Shown one piece after another: positions 23,876 to 33,080 of a stretch of DNA of 64,000 bases. Positions within the stretch are counted from its first letter, which is position 1; every line of letters starts with the position of its first letter. The translations under genes and the position numbers were made by a program. The notes under the pieces were generated by a model that was not told where the DNA came from, ran no database searches, and saw only the letters and a list, made by a program, of their open reading frames with translations. Origin of the DNA: Nocardioides sp. NBC_00368 (GTDB lineage Bacteria > Actinomycetota > Actinomycetes > Propionibacteriales > Nocardioidaceae). The stretch lies in the NCBI RefSeq assembly GCF_036090055.1, contig NZ_CP107970.1:2606501-2670500 (forward strand), in the 5' to 3' direction.

Positions 23876-25237
23876 ATGCTCCCCGTGACACTCGATCGCA
23901 CCTCCGACGAGCCGCTGCCGGCCCAGCTCGCCGGACAGATCCGCTCCCTGGTGCTGTCCGGCACTCTCGCGAGCGGCGACCGACTACCCTCGAGCCGCGC
24001 ACTCGCAGCCGACCTGGGCGTCTCGCGCGCGGTGAGCGAGCAGGCCTACGACCAGCTCACCGCCGAGGGCTGGCTCGAGGCGCGCCGCGGATCCGGGACG
24101 TACGTCACCACGACCCGGCCGCCAGGCGTGACGCCTCCGCACTTCGCGCCGTCACTCCCTCGCTCGGCTCGGGCGACGGGCGTGACGCCTCGGCCGACGC
24201 GGCCGACGTCTCGGCTCGATACCGGCACGCCGTTCTTCGACCCGCGACTGGAGCCGGGATGGCGGCGGGCGTGGCGGGAAGTCTCCGTGGCCGCTCCCCC
24301 GCGCGGCTACGACGACCCACGGGGGCTGGTGGAGCTGCGCGAGGCGCTGGCGACGCGGCTCGGGCGCACCCGCGGCCTCGAGGTCGGCCCGGACGAGGTC
24401 ATCGTGACCGCGGGTACGACGGACGGACTCCGCGCGCTCCTTCCGGAGCTGCGGCCGGGACCTGTGGCGGTGGAGGATCCGGGCTACCGGGCCGCGGCCG
24501 AGACGGTGCTCAGCTACGGGCGCGAGGTGGTCGACCTGCCGGCCGTGCGGCAGGTCGACGACCTGGGAGATGCGGTCGCTGCGTACGTCACTCCGGCGCA
24601 CCAGCACCCCCTGGGCCGGGTCATGCCGGCCGCCGACCGGCTGAGCCTGCTGGAGGCCGCCCGGCGGGCGGACGCGGTCGTGATCGAGGACGACTACGAC
24701 TCGGAGTTCCGCTACGACGTCGCTCCGGTACCCGCGATGGCCACGCTGGACCGCGACCGGGTGGTCTATCTCGGCACCGCCGCGAAGTCGGTGGTGCCGA
24801 CCCTGCGGCTGGGCTGGTTGGTCGCGCCGCCCGGTCTGCACGAGCTGATCCTGCGCCGCCGCACCATCACCCACGCCGGCGCCGCCTGGCCCTCACAGCG
24901 GGCGCTGCTCACGCTGCTGCGCGATGGCTGGCTGGACAGGGCGGTGCGCTCAGCGCGCCGCGTCTACGCCGAGCGGGCCCCGAAGGTGGCCGAGGCGATG
25001 AGCCCCTACGCCACGCTCGCCGGGCCGCTCGCCGGCATGTACTCCACCTGGCTGCTGCCCGAGAGCGAGGCGCGCCGAGCCCGCGACGCCGCCCGCGTGG
25101 CCGGGTTCGAGATCAACCTGCTCTCGACCTACGCCCGCAGCAGCGGCCTGACCGGCCTGGTGATCGGCTTCGGCGGGGTCACCGACGCCGAGCTCGACCA
25201 GGCGCTCACCGCCGTCACCGGCGCGCTCGCGCGTTAG
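23876..25237 (+). CDS. MocR/PdxR-type PLP-dependent transcriptional regulator
   Basis: A 453-aa chimeric regulator. It has a GntR-type winged helix at residues 1-75 (LPAQLAGQIRSLVLSGTLASGDRLPSSRALAADLGVSRAV) and a fold-type I aminotransferase domain from about 120, with VIEDDYDSEFRYD and the PLP lysine in GTAAKSVVPTLRLGW (about residue 303). Such regulators sense PLP and usually activate B6 synthesis or salvage genes, and the divergent PNPOx-like gene fits that role. The linker (about residues 82-115) contains a copy of a dispersed repeat and two GGCGTGACGCC palindromes, so it may be longer than usual. ATG 23876 is the first start after the spacer. Confidence 0.9.
   Translation: MLPVTLDRTSDEPLPAQLAGQIRSLVLSGTLASGDRLPSSRALAADLGVSRAVSEQAYDQLTAEGWLEARRGSGTYVTTTRPPGVTPPHFAPSLPRSARATGVTPRPTRPTSRLDTGTPFFDPRLEPGWRRAWREVSVAAPPRGYDDPRGLVELREALATRLGRTRGLEVGPDEVIVTAGTTDGLRALLPELRPGPVAVEDPGYRAAAETVLSYGREVVDLPAVRQVDDLGDAVAAYVTPAHQHPLGRVMPAADRLSLLEAARRADAVVIEDDYDSEFRYDVAPVPAMATLDRDRVVYLGTAAKSVVPTLRLGWLVAPPGLHELILRRRTITHAGAAWPSQRALLTLLRDGWLDRAVRSARRVYAERAPKVAEAMSPYATLAGPLAGMYSTWLLPESEARRARDAARVAGFEINLLSTYARSSGLTGLVIGFGGVTDAELDQALTAVTGALAR
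24142..24168. repeat. 27-bp dispersed repeat inside the MocR linker
   Basis: 26/27 identity with 19962-19988. It encodes part of the linker (FAPSLPRSA) and is flanked by near-palindromes GGCGTGACGCC at about 24125-24135 and 24179-24189. Confidence 0.8.
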
Positions 25238-25244
25238 TGACCCG

Positions 25245-25487
25245 CTAGCGACCCGGCTCGTCGTCCTCGATCAGGTCGAAGAGGTTCTCCAGACCGTCCG
25301 GGTCGTCCTCGCCTCCACCGACGGCCCACCCGGAGCTGGTACGCCGCAGCTGCGCGCCCACGAGCCGGCACGACTCCCCGGCCTTGTGCGCGTAGTGCGC
25401 CGTACGTGTCCGCGGCCGGCGCAGCACCAGCGCGTTGCCGCACGCCGGGCACAGCGCCCAGTCGGTCGCCGCCTCGTCCGTCGCCAT
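25245..25487 (-). CDS. Small zinc-ribbon-like hypothetical protein
   Basis: An 80-aa protein. CPACGN near residue 14 and HYAHKAGESC near residue 35 give a Cys-x2-Cys plus His-x2-His-x5-Cys pattern that could bind one zinc. The C-terminus is acidic (GGGEDDPDGLENLFDLIEDDEPGR). No family name can be given. ATG 25487 is used, but in-frame GTG 25511 and TTG 25520 are also possible because the upstream residues look equally coding. The gene follows the DUF4233 gene in the folC operon and converges on the MocR gene. Confidence 0.65.
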   Translation of the reverse strand: MATDEAATDWALCPACGNALVLRRPRTRTAHYAHKAGESCRLVGAQLRRTSSGWAVGGGEDDPDGLENLFDLIEDDEPGR

Positions 25488-25522
25488 CTGCAGCTCGTCA
25501 GGCTCCTCCACGGACGCCAACG

Positions 25523-25921
25523 CTAGACCTCTTCCTCGGCGTCTTCCTCGGCGACGAGCCGGTCGAACGCCTCGAAGGCGGCGGCCCGCTCGCGCTCGAT
25601 CTTGCGGCCGAGGAGGTCGGCCATGCCCCACAGCACCGCGAAGATCACGCCGACCACGAACATGATCGAGATCAGGAAGCCCATCCCGATCGCGACCACC
25701 TGCAGCGCCCAGCCGAGCCAGTAGGCCCACGGGCGACGCAGCAGTCCGGCGACCAGGATGCAGGCCACGAAGAAGCCGAGACCCAGCGGGAGCGCGAGGC
25801 CGGCTGAGACCCCGCCGATCGAGATCATCACCGGCGCGGCCAACGCGACGGCGAGCCCCTCCATCGACACGATCGCGGCGCACATCCCGCGCCGCGGAGA
25901 CTTCTCCCGCTCAGTCGCCAT
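25523..25921 (-). CDS. DUF4233 domain membrane protein
   Basis: A 132-aa protein with four hydrophobic helices (about 15-35, 38-60, 66-85, 85-105) and a charged C-terminus. DUF4233 proteins are found directly downstream of folC in actinobacteria; the function is unknown. ATG 25921 overlaps the folC 3' end by 11 nt, which implies coupled translation. Confidence 0.85.
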   Translation of the reverse strand: MATEREKSPRRGMCAAIVSMEGLAVALAAPVMISIGGVSAGLALPLGLGFFVACILVAGLLRRPWAYWLGWALQVVAIGMGFLISIMFVVGVIFAVLWGMADLLGRKIERERAAAFEAFDRLVAEEDAEEEV

Positions 25922-27353
25922 CGGCGTCCTCCTCCAGATAGGCCGCCAGCTCGGGGTCGGCGGTCGGCACGACCCGCGCGGTCGCTGCCGACCCGGCGGC
26001 GGGGCGCCGGCCGCCCAGCAGCGTACGCGCCTCTCCGGCCGTCACCACCGAGCCGGTCACGAGCACCGCGCCCTCGGAGATCGAGCCGCCCTCGGCGGAC
26101 TCGGACAGGGCGAGCGCCGCGTCGATCGCGTCGGCGAGACGCGGCACCACGGAGACCCGCTCCTCGCCGTAGAGGTCGACGGCGATCTTGGCGAGCTCGA
26201 CGGCGGGCAGGGCACGCTCGGTGGAGTTCTGGGTGACGACGAGATGCTCGAGCGCGGGCTCGAACGCGGCGAGCAGGCCTTCGACGTCCTTGTCCCCCAT
26301 CACGCCGATGACACCGACGACGGCGGAGAACGAGAACGAGTCCTCGAGGGCGGCGACCGTCGCCTCGGCCCCGGCCGGATTGTGGGCGGCGTCGATCAGG
26401 ATCGTCGGCGACGCGCGCACGATCTCGAGCCGTCCCGGAGAGTCGACCTTCGCGAAGGCGTCGCGCACGACCTCGTCGGAGAGCACCGTCTCCCCGAGGA
26501 ACGCCTCCACCGCGGCCAGAGCCGCGGCCGCGTTCTGCGCCTGGTGGGCGCCGTAGAGGGGCAGGAAGAGATCCTCGTAGGTCCCGTGGAGCCCACGGAG
26601 CGTGACGATCTGCCCGCCCACGGCCGGGGTGCGGGACACCACCGCGTAATCGGTGCCCTCCCACAGCAGCCGGGCTCCGACCTCGGCCGCGTGCTGGTCC
26701 AGCACCGCGGCGACCTCGACGGACTGCTCGGCGATCACGGCGACGGCACCCGGCTTGATGATGCCGGCCTTCTCGCGGGCGATCGCGACCGGAGTGTCGC
26801 CGAGGTACTTCGCGTGGTCGACCGCGATCGGCGTCACGACAGCGACATCAGCAGAAGCCACGTTCGTCGCGTCCCAGCTGCCACCCAGCCCGACCTCGAC
26901 GACGGCCACGTCGACGGGGGCCTCGGCGAACTTGGCGTAGGCCATCCCGACCATCGTCTCGAAGAACGACAGCGGGTGCGGCTGGTCGTCGTCGACCATG
27001 CCGAGGTAGTGGGCGACGTCGTTGAACGCGGCCACGAACTCGTCGTCCGAGAGCGGCTCGCCGTCGATCGAGATCCGCTCGTTGATCCGCTCCACGTGCG
27101 GCGAGGTGAACCGGCCCACCCGCAGGTCCAGCGAGCGCAGCAGCGTGTCGATCATCCGGGAGGTGGAGGTCTTGCCGTTGGTGCCGGTCAGCTGGACGAT
27201 CCGGAACGCGTCCTGCGGGTCACCGAGGATCTCGAGCAGGGCACGGATCCGGTCCAGGGAGGGCTCGAGCCGGGTCTCGGGCCAGCGCGACTGCAGCGCT
27301 TCCCAGACCTCCTCGATCGTGGCCGCCAGACGCGGCGCGGGAGTCTCACTCAT
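25911..27353 (-). CDS. folC: Folylpolyglutamate synthase / dihydrofolate synthase
   Basis: A 480-aa Mur-ligase-fold enzyme that adds glutamate to folates and, in many bacteria, also to dihydropteroate. Visible motifs are the P-loop GTNGKTSTSRM (about residue 57), TSPHVERINERI, VEVGLGGSWDATN, the carbamylated-lysine region REKAGIIKPG and DAAHNPAGAEAT. The C-terminus is extended by an Ala-rich, acidic tail of about 40 residues. ATG 27353 has TAGACT 7 nt upstream and no Shine-Dalgarno. It is divergent from the M48 peptidase gene. Confidence 0.95.
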   Translation of the reverse strand: MSETPAPRLAATIEEVWEALQSRWPETRLEPSLDRIRALLEILGDPQDAFRIVQLTGTNGKTSTSRMIDTLLRSLDLRVGRFTSPHVERINERISIDGEPLSDDEFVAAFNDVAHYLGMVDDDQPHPLSFFETMVGMAYAKFAEAPVDVAVVEVGLGGSWDATNVASADVAVVTPIAVDHAKYLGDTPVAIAREKAGIIKPGAVAVIAEQSVEVAAVLDQHAAEVGARLLWEGTDYAVVSRTPAVGGQIVTLRGLHGTYEDLFLPLYGAHQAQNAAAALAAVEAFLGETVLSDEVVRDAFAKVDSPGRLEIVRASPTILIDAAHNPAGAEATVAALEDSFSFSAVVGVIGVMGDKDVEGLLAAFEPALEHLVVTQNSTERALPAVELAKIAVDLYGEERVSVVPRLADAIDAALALSESAEGGSISEGAVLVTGSVVTAGEARTLLGGRRPAAGSAATARVVPTADPELAAYLEEDADGD

Positions 27354-27360
27354 CGGGTCG

Positions 27361-27366
27361 AGTCTA
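27361..27366 (-). promoter_or_regulatory. -10 box for leaderless folC mRNA
   Basis: TAGACT on the minus strand, 7 nt before the ATG. Confidence 0.5.
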
Positions 27367-27456
27367 TGCGCCCGGCGCTTCCCAGCGAATCGGCGGACCC
27401 GCTACCCTCCCCTTGATCTCGGACAGAACCCCATCCCCCCACAAGGTCCACCATTC

Positions 27457-29316
27457 ATGCGTACGCTCCGGGCTGCTCTCGCGCTCTCGCTCCTGGCCGG
27501 TGCCTACGTCCTGGCTGCCTTCTTCCTGGTGGGCCGGCAGGTGGCCCCGCGGCGGCCGCGCTCCAAGGTCTCGACCGATCCCGGCGGGCTCGTCCTGACC
27601 GAGCACGAGCAGCCGGGGCTGTGGGCGGAGGTCCGCCAGCTGGCCGCGACCGCCGGAACCCGCGCGCCCGACGAGATCCGCCTGGTGCCGGACGTCAACG
27701 CGGCGGTCAGCGAGGAGACCAGCCTCCTCGGGCTCAGGACCGGGACCCGGCGCATGTTCCTCGGCGTACCCCTCCTCCAGGGGCTCTCCCGCAACCAGCT
27801 CCACGCGGTGCTCGCCCACGAGCTGGGTCATCACAGCACCACCCACACCCGGCTCGGCGCCCTCATCCACCGCAGCCGCCTGGCGATCGCCGAGGTCGCC
27901 GCCGGTCTGTCGAACCCGCTGGTGAAGCGGCCCTTCCGGACGTACGCCCGGCTCTTCTTCGCCCTCACCCGCCCGCTCGCGCACGCCCATGAGATCGACG
28001 CCGACCGGCTCAGCGCGCAGGTCGCCGGGCCGCGGACCGCGGCCGTCACGCTGCGCACGCTGCCCGCGCTGGATGCCGCCTGGCACATCTACCTGGAGCA
28101 GTACGTCGAGGCCGGCACCCACTACGGCCTGCGGCCGACGCGCTTCTTCGACAACTTCACCAACCTGATGAGCGACCCCGAGCGCCTCGAGGAGCTGTCC
28201 CGGATCAGCGCCGCACCGCCCGAGGCCAAGCTCTCGGCCTACGACTCCCACCCGCCGCTGACGCATCGGATCGGGCTGCTCGAGGCGATGGCCGCCGCGG
28301 ACGGGGCCGACCCCGCTGCCGGCGACGGCACGGACAAGTCGGGCAACGCCACCAGCATCCTGCGCTACCCGCAGCAGTCCTTCCTCGCGCTCGAGGACAA
28401 GACGTTCGCCGGCTCCGGCCTCACCCCGGCCCCGATGGCCGAGATCGTCGCCGTCGCCGGCGCCCGCGCCGCTGCGTACGACTCCGAGACCCTCCTCGAC
28501 GCCATGCAGGAGAACGAGATCGAGCCGGCCACCGTCCGCGGCGCCCTCGACCTGATCGCCTCCGGCAACCTCGACCGGCTCCTGGACCTGGTCGAGGTCG
28601 AGCCCACGAGCACCGAGGAGGCCGACGACAAGGCCGGCGAGGCGAAACGGAAGGTCATCGCCCGTCTCCTCGGCGCCGCCATCGCGCACGAGCTGGTCGG
28701 CGAGGACAAGGCCCGCTACGAGCTCAGCTGGGCCGGTCCCTGGCGGCTGGTCGACATCGCCGGCCAGGAGGTCGATCCCGAGAACCTCGCCTACGAGGCC
28801 CTCGGTTCCCCCGGCTACGCGGCCGCGCTGCGCGCCTGGGTGCACCAGCTCGACGCGACCGTCGATACCGAGACCCCGGCGCCCACCGCCGACTCCCCCG
28901 CCCAGGCGCCGGCGCCCGACGGCTGGATCGGCGCCTTGGCACCGGTCTCCGGTGAAGGCTTCCGTACGCTGCTGGTGACCGACACCGGCCTGATGCTGCT
29001 CAAACCCTCGGGCTCCGACCGCCTCGCCACCGGCCTGGCCTCGGTGACCTCCGGCTCGCCCGGCAGGAAGCTGATCCAGCGCGCGCTGGACCGGCCTCCC
29101 GCCGAGCTCGCCGCCACCGCCAACGCCTCGTTCGTGCCCTGGGACCAGATCCGCGCGCTGCACCTCAAGCACAGCAGCAGCGGCCGCCGCTCGGCCGACA
29201 TCACCGTCGCCGGCGGCACCGGCTGGTCGCTGCGCTGGACCGACGCCGCGGAGGCGGAGGGCCAGGTCTGGCCCGCCGTCGACCACTACCTCGGCCGGCG
29301 CTTCACCGTCGACTGA
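27457..29316 (+). CDS. Membrane-associated M48 family metallopeptidase
   Basis: A 619-aa protein. It has an N-terminal hydrophobic segment (residues 5-25) and an M48 peptidase domain with the zinc motif HELGHH (about residue 121) and the third ligand in AHAHEIDADRLSAQ. DSHPPLTHRI, typical of HtpX/Ste24-like enzymes, is near residue 265. The C-terminal 330 residues are a hydrophilic extension with no recognised domain, possibly substrate recognition. It probably degrades membrane or envelope proteins. ATG 27457 is preceded by AAGG. It shares a divergent 103-bp spacer with folC and converges on the GNAT gene. Confidence 0.88.
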   Translation: MRTLRAALALSLLAGAYVLAAFFLVGRQVAPRRPRSKVSTDPGGLVLTEHEQPGLWAEVRQLAATAGTRAPDEIRLVPDVNAAVSEETSLLGLRTGTRRMFLGVPLLQGLSRNQLHAVLAHELGHHSTTHTRLGALIHRSRLAIAEVAAGLSNPLVKRPFRTYARLFFALTRPLAHAHEIDADRLSAQVAGPRTAAVTLRTLPALDAAWHIYLEQYVEAGTHYGLRPTRFFDNFTNLMSDPERLEELSRISAAPPEAKLSAYDSHPPLTHRIGLLEAMAAADGADPAAGDGTDKSGNATSILRYPQQSFLALEDKTFAGSGLTPAPMAEIVAVAGARAAAYDSETLLDAMQENEIEPATVRGALDLIASGNLDRLLDLVEVEPTSTEEADDKAGEAKRKVIARLLGAAIAHELVGEDKARYELSWAGPWRLVDIAGQEVDPENLAYEALGSPGYAAALRAWVHQLDATVDTETPAPTADSPAQAPAPDGWIGALAPVSGEGFRTLLVTDTGLMLLKPSGSDRLATGLASVTSGSPGRKLIQRALDRPPAELAATANASFVPWDQIRALHLKHSSSGRRSADITVAGGTGWSLRWTDAAEAEGQVWPAVDHYLGRRFTVD

Positions 29317-29334
29317 GATCGCCGAGTCGGCGGG

Positions 29335-30222
29335 TCAGGGGACGAGCGTGTGGTTGGCCGAGTCGACGAGCGGGCGGAAGCCGAGCTTGGCGTAGAGGTG
29401 GTTGGAGACCGGGTTGTCCTTGTCCGTGTAGAGCGCGACCCGCGCGCCGGCGGCCAGCAGCTGCCGGCTCGCCTCCGCCACCGCGGCGCCGGCATAGCCG
29501 TGCCCCTGGTGCGCCTTCGGGGTGTAGACCGGACCGATCCTGGCGACGCCGAACGCGGGAGCGTTGAAGCCGGTCAGGTGCACGACCTCCCCGTCGAGCT
29601 CCCACAACAGGATCCGGCCCTCGTCGATCCGCGTGCGGATGTCGTCGGCGTCGTGGTGCTCCTCGCCCTGGGCCCGGTCGGCGTTGCCGGCCTGCTCACG
29701 GGCAGCCCGCCCGAAGTCGTTGAACCATTCCAGGCAGATCTCCACGTCGGCGTACGTCGCCTTCCGCGGGTTTCCCAGGACACCAGCCGGCGCCGCCAGC
29801 TCGGCGAGCTCCCACAGCCTCGTCTCCTGCGCGCCCTCGACCCGGCCGCCCCACAGCCTGGCCGACTCCTCGGCGACGATGCGGGTCGCCGGCAGCGAGC
29901 CGTTGGCACCGCCCGGGTGCTCACTGCGGGCGTGCAGCGCCCGAGCGAGCTCGACCGCGGCCTCCTCCGGCATCGGGCAGACGAAGAGCGGATAGGGCGC
30001 GAACGGTGCCGTACGCATCGCGACCCCGACGACCCGACCATCGATGCTCGCGGTGGCCCACCACGCGTACGGCAGACCCTCCGGACCTCGTCGCGCCGCT
30101 CGCTCGGCCACGGTCGCGACCACGCTCACCACCACCGGGTCGGCGGCCAGGTAGTCACCCGCGGCGTCCAGGAAGACAACTGGATCATCGTAGAAGTCGA
30201 TACGTGGCAGGGCCTGGCTCAT
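29335..30222 (-). CDS. GNAT family N-acetyltransferase
   Basis: A 295-aa protein whose C-terminal half is a GNAT domain: VARIGPVYTPKAHQGHGYAGAAVAEASRQLL is the acetyl-CoA motif, and DKDNPVSNHLYAKLGFRPLVDS the final strand-helix. The N-terminal half is a degenerate GNAT-like or accessory region. Proteins of this two-domain form are common in actinobacteria; substrates are unknown. ATG 30222, with CATGCT 6 nt upstream, was chosen over a 37-codon open extension. It diverges from valS across an 80-bp spacer. Confidence 0.85.
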   Translation of the reverse strand: MSQALPRIDFYDDPVVFLDAAGDYLAADPVVVSVVATVAERAARRGPEGLPYAWWATASIDGRVVGVAMRTAPFAPYPLFVCPMPEEAAVELARALHARSEHPGGANGSLPATRIVAEESARLWGGRVEGAQETRLWELAELAAPAGVLGNPRKATYADVEICLEWFNDFGRAAREQAGNADRAQGEEHHDADDIRTRIDEGRILLWELDGEVVHLTGFNAPAFGVARIGPVYTPKAHQGHGYAGAAVAEASRQLLAAGARVALYTDKDNPVSNHLYAKLGFRPLVDSANHTLVP

Positions 30223-30288
30223 GACCGAAGCATGGCGAGTGCGCGACACCGGCCTCAACCGGGTTTCGCGCCACGAACCGTGCGCCCA

Positions 30289-30294
30289 TAGGAT
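30289..30294 (+). promoter_or_regulatory. -10 box for leaderless valS mRNA
   Basis: TAGGAT lies 8 nt before the ATG at 30303. Confidence 0.5.
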
Positions 30295-30302
30295 TTGGTC
30301 CC

Positions 30303-32933
30303 ATGACTGAGACCACGCCCACGCAGACCGCACCGGAGACGAATACGCCCGCTGAGCAGCGCGTAGTCGCCGTACCGGACAAGCCGGTCCTCGAGGGCCT
30401 GGAGGCCAAGTGGGCCGAGCAGTGGAAGAACGAGAAGACCTACGCCTTCGACCGCACCCAGCCGCGGGAGAACGTCTACTCGATCGACACCCCGCCGCCG
30501 ACCGTCTCCGGCAGCCTGCACGTCGGCCACGTCTTCTCCTACACCCACCCCGACCTGATCGCCCGCTTCCAGCGGATGAACGGCAAGTCGGTCTTCTACC
30601 CGATCGGCTGGGACGACAACGGCCTCCCCACGGAGCGAAGGGTCCAGAACTACTTCGGCGTCCGCTGCGACCCGAGCCTGCCCTACGACCCCGACTTCAC
30701 CCCGCCGGAGAAGCCGGACCCGAAGCGACAGATCTCCATCAGCCGGCCCAACTTCGTCGAGCTGTGCAACCAGCTCGTCGTCGAGGACGAGAAGGTCTTC
30801 GAGGACCTGTGGCGCACCCTGGGTCTCTCCTTCGACTGGGACCAGCAGTACACGACCATCGGCAAGGTCTCCCAGACCGCCTCGCAGAAGGCGTTCCTGC
30901 GCAACCTGGCCCGCGGCGAGGCCTACCTGCAGGAGGCGCCGACCCTGTGGGACGTCACCTTCCAGACCGCGGTCGCCCAGGCCGAGCTGGAGGCCAAGGA
31001 CTACCCCGGCTTCTTCCACCGCGTCGCCTTCCACCGCGCTGACGGCACCCCGGTCCACATCGAGACCACTCGCCCCGAGCTGATCCCGAGCGTCGTCGCG
31101 CTGATCGCACACCCCGACGACGACCGCTACAAGGACCTGTTCGGCAGCACCGTCACGAGCCCGATCTTCGGCGTCGAGATCCCCGTCCTGGCCCACGAGG
31201 CCGCTGAGATGGACAAGGGCGCCGGCATCGCGATGTGCTGCACCTGGGGTGACCTCACCGACGTCCAGTGGTGGCGCGAGCTCAACCTTCCCGCCCGTGC
31301 GCTGATCGGCCGCGACGGCCGCTTCTCCCGCGAGACCCCGGAGTGGATCACCACGGAGGCCGGCGTCGCGGCGTACGAGGACCTGAAGGGCAAGACCGTC
31401 CACTCCGCCCGCGAGGCCGTCGTCGCGATGATCCGCGAGTCCGGTGATCTCGACGGCGAGCCGAAGAAGACCCAGCGGATGGCCAACTTCTACGAGCGCG
31501 GCGACAAGCCCCTCGAGATCGTCGCCAGCCGGCAGTGGTACATCACCAACGGTGGCCGCAACCCCGAGCTGCGGGAGCAGCTGCTGGCCCGCGGCGGCGA
31601 GCTGTCCTGGCTGCCCGAGCACATGCGCCACCGCTACGACAACTGGGTCGGCGGCCTCAACGGCGACTGGCTGATCTCCCGCCAGCGCTTCTTCGGCATC
31701 CCGTTCCCGGTCTGGTACGCGCTCGACGCAGAGGGCAACCCCGACTACGACAAGCCGCTGCTGCCGAGCGAGGACCAGCTGCCGATCGACCCGTCCACGG
31801 ACGTCCCGGCCGGCTACGAGGAGGCGCAGCGCGGCAAGCCCGGCGGCTTCCAGGGCGACCCCGACGTGATGGACACCTGGGCGACCTCGTCGCTGACCCC
31901 GCAGATCGCCGGCGGCTGGGAGGCCGACCCCGACCTGTTCAGCCGGGTCTACCCGATGGACCTGTGCACCCAGAGCCACGAGATCATCCGCACCTGGCTC
32001 TTCGGCCGCATCGTCCGCGCCCACCTCGAGGACGGCACCGTCCCGTGGAGCCACGCGATGATCGCCGGCTGGATCCTCGACCCCGACCGCAAGAAGATGT
32101 CGAAGTCGAAGGGCAACGTCGTCGTCCCGACCGAGATCCTCGACAAGTTCGGTGCCGACGCCGTCCGCTGGCGGGCCGCGCTGACCCGTCCGGGCATGGA
32201 CTCGCCCTTCGACGAGACCCAGATGAAGGTCGGGCGCCGACTGGCGATGAAGATCCTCAACGCCTCCAAGTTCGTCCTCGGCAACGTCGGCGCGTCCACG
32301 CTCAACCCGGTCGCGATCACCCAGCCGGTCGACTGCGCCCTGATGGCACGCCTCAAGGAGACGATCACCAAGGCGACCGACGCGTTCACGGCCTACGACT
32401 ACTCCACGGCCCTGGAGACCTCGGAGAAGTTCTTCTGGGAGTTCTGCGACGACTACCTCGAGCTGGTCAAGGAGCGGGCCTACGACGAGGACGGCGGTCT
32501 CGCCACCGAGTCCGCCCGGGCGACCCTGGCCACGGCTCTGCACGTCCAGCTGCGCCTGCTCGCCCCGTTCCTCCCGTACGTCACCGAGGAGGTCTGGTCG
32601 TGGTGGCAGACCGGTTCGATCCACACGTCCTCGTGGCCGCGTGAGCTCGAGCTCGGCACCGCCGCGGCAGCCGACCCGGCGGCGCTCGACGCCGTCGCGG
32701 CGACCCTGACCGGGATCCGTGGCGCCAAGTCGACCGCCAAGGTCAAGATGCGTCACCCGCTGGCCAAGGCCGAGGTCACCGGCCCCGCCAAGCTGGTCAA
32801 GGACGCGGAGGCCGCCGCTGCGGACCTCAAGCGCGTCGGCAACATCGTCGGCGACCTCTTCTTCACCGTCGACGAGAACGCCACCGAGATCACCGTCACC
32901 GCCGAGCTGGCCGAGGTCTCCGAGGAGGCCTGA
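30303..32933 (+). CDS. valS: Valine--tRNA ligase
   Basis: An 876-aa class I synthetase that charges tRNA-Val. The HIGH-equivalent is in PPPTVSGSLHVGHVFSY (about residue 70). The editing (CP1) domain spans about 210-420, the KMSKS signature DRKKMSKSKGN is near 598 and the anticodon-binding domain follows. A short C-terminal coiled region is present (AKVKMRHPLAKAEV to the end). The start is ATG 30303, and the first 25 residues form a Thr/Pro-rich extension. A strong terminator follows. The gene is on the plus strand, opposite to its clpX and folC neighbours. Confidence 0.96.
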   Translation: MTETTPTQTAPETNTPAEQRVVAVPDKPVLEGLEAKWAEQWKNEKTYAFDRTQPRENVYSIDTPPPTVSGSLHVGHVFSYTHPDLIARFQRMNGKSVFYPIGWDDNGLPTERRVQNYFGVRCDPSLPYDPDFTPPEKPDPKRQISISRPNFVELCNQLVVEDEKVFEDLWRTLGLSFDWDQQYTTIGKVSQTASQKAFLRNLARGEAYLQEAPTLWDVTFQTAVAQAELEAKDYPGFFHRVAFHRADGTPVHIETTRPELIPSVVALIAHPDDDRYKDLFGSTVTSPIFGVEIPVLAHEAAEMDKGAGIAMCCTWGDLTDVQWWRELNLPARALIGRDGRFSRETPEWITTEAGVAAYEDLKGKTVHSAREAVVAMIRESGDLDGEPKKTQRMANFYERGDKPLEIVASRQWYITNGGRNPELREQLLARGGELSWLPEHMRHRYDNWVGGLNGDWLISRQRFFGIPFPVWYALDAEGNPDYDKPLLPSEDQLPIDPSTDVPAGYEEAQRGKPGGFQGDPDVMDTWATSSLTPQIAGGWEADPDLFSRVYPMDLCTQSHEIIRTWLFGRIVRAHLEDGTVPWSHAMIAGWILDPDRKKMSKSKGNVVVPTEILDKFGADAVRWRAALTRPGMDSPFDETQMKVGRRLAMKILNASKFVLGNVGASTLNPVAITQPVDCALMARLKETITKATDAFTAYDYSTALETSEKFFWEFCDDYLELVKERAYDEDGGLATESARATLATALHVQLRLLAPFLPYVTEEVWSWWQTGSIHTSSWPRELELGTAAAADPAALDAVAATLTGIRGAKSTAKVKMRHPLAKAEVTGPAKLVKDAEAAAADLKRVGNIVGDLFFTVDENATEITVTAELAEVSEEA

Positions 32934-32960
32934 GCCTCAGCGCGACGCCCGAACGACGGA

Positions 32961-32995
32961 GCAGGCCCCGGACCGCGATGCGGTCCGGGGCCTGC
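32961..32995 (+). terminator. valS terminator
   Basis: A perfect 16-bp stem (32961-32976 with 32980-32995) and a GAT loop, followed by TTCGT. Confidence 0.85.
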
Positions 32996-33080
32996 TTCGT
33001 CCCTCACTCCAGCCCAGCGTCCGGGGGGACTCGCTCGGCCGGTCACTCCGGCGTGGTGCGGGTCGCCATCGGAGTGATCC

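Noticed and set aside
29325..29337. Small CGCCGA/TCGGCG dyad between the M48 peptidase and GNAT genes
   Set aside because: A 6-bp stem with almost no loop is too weak to call a terminator.
30255..32756. An 833-codon minus-strand open frame
   Set aside because: It lies opposite valS and has no domain-like content; valS is complete with HIGH and KMSKS motifs.
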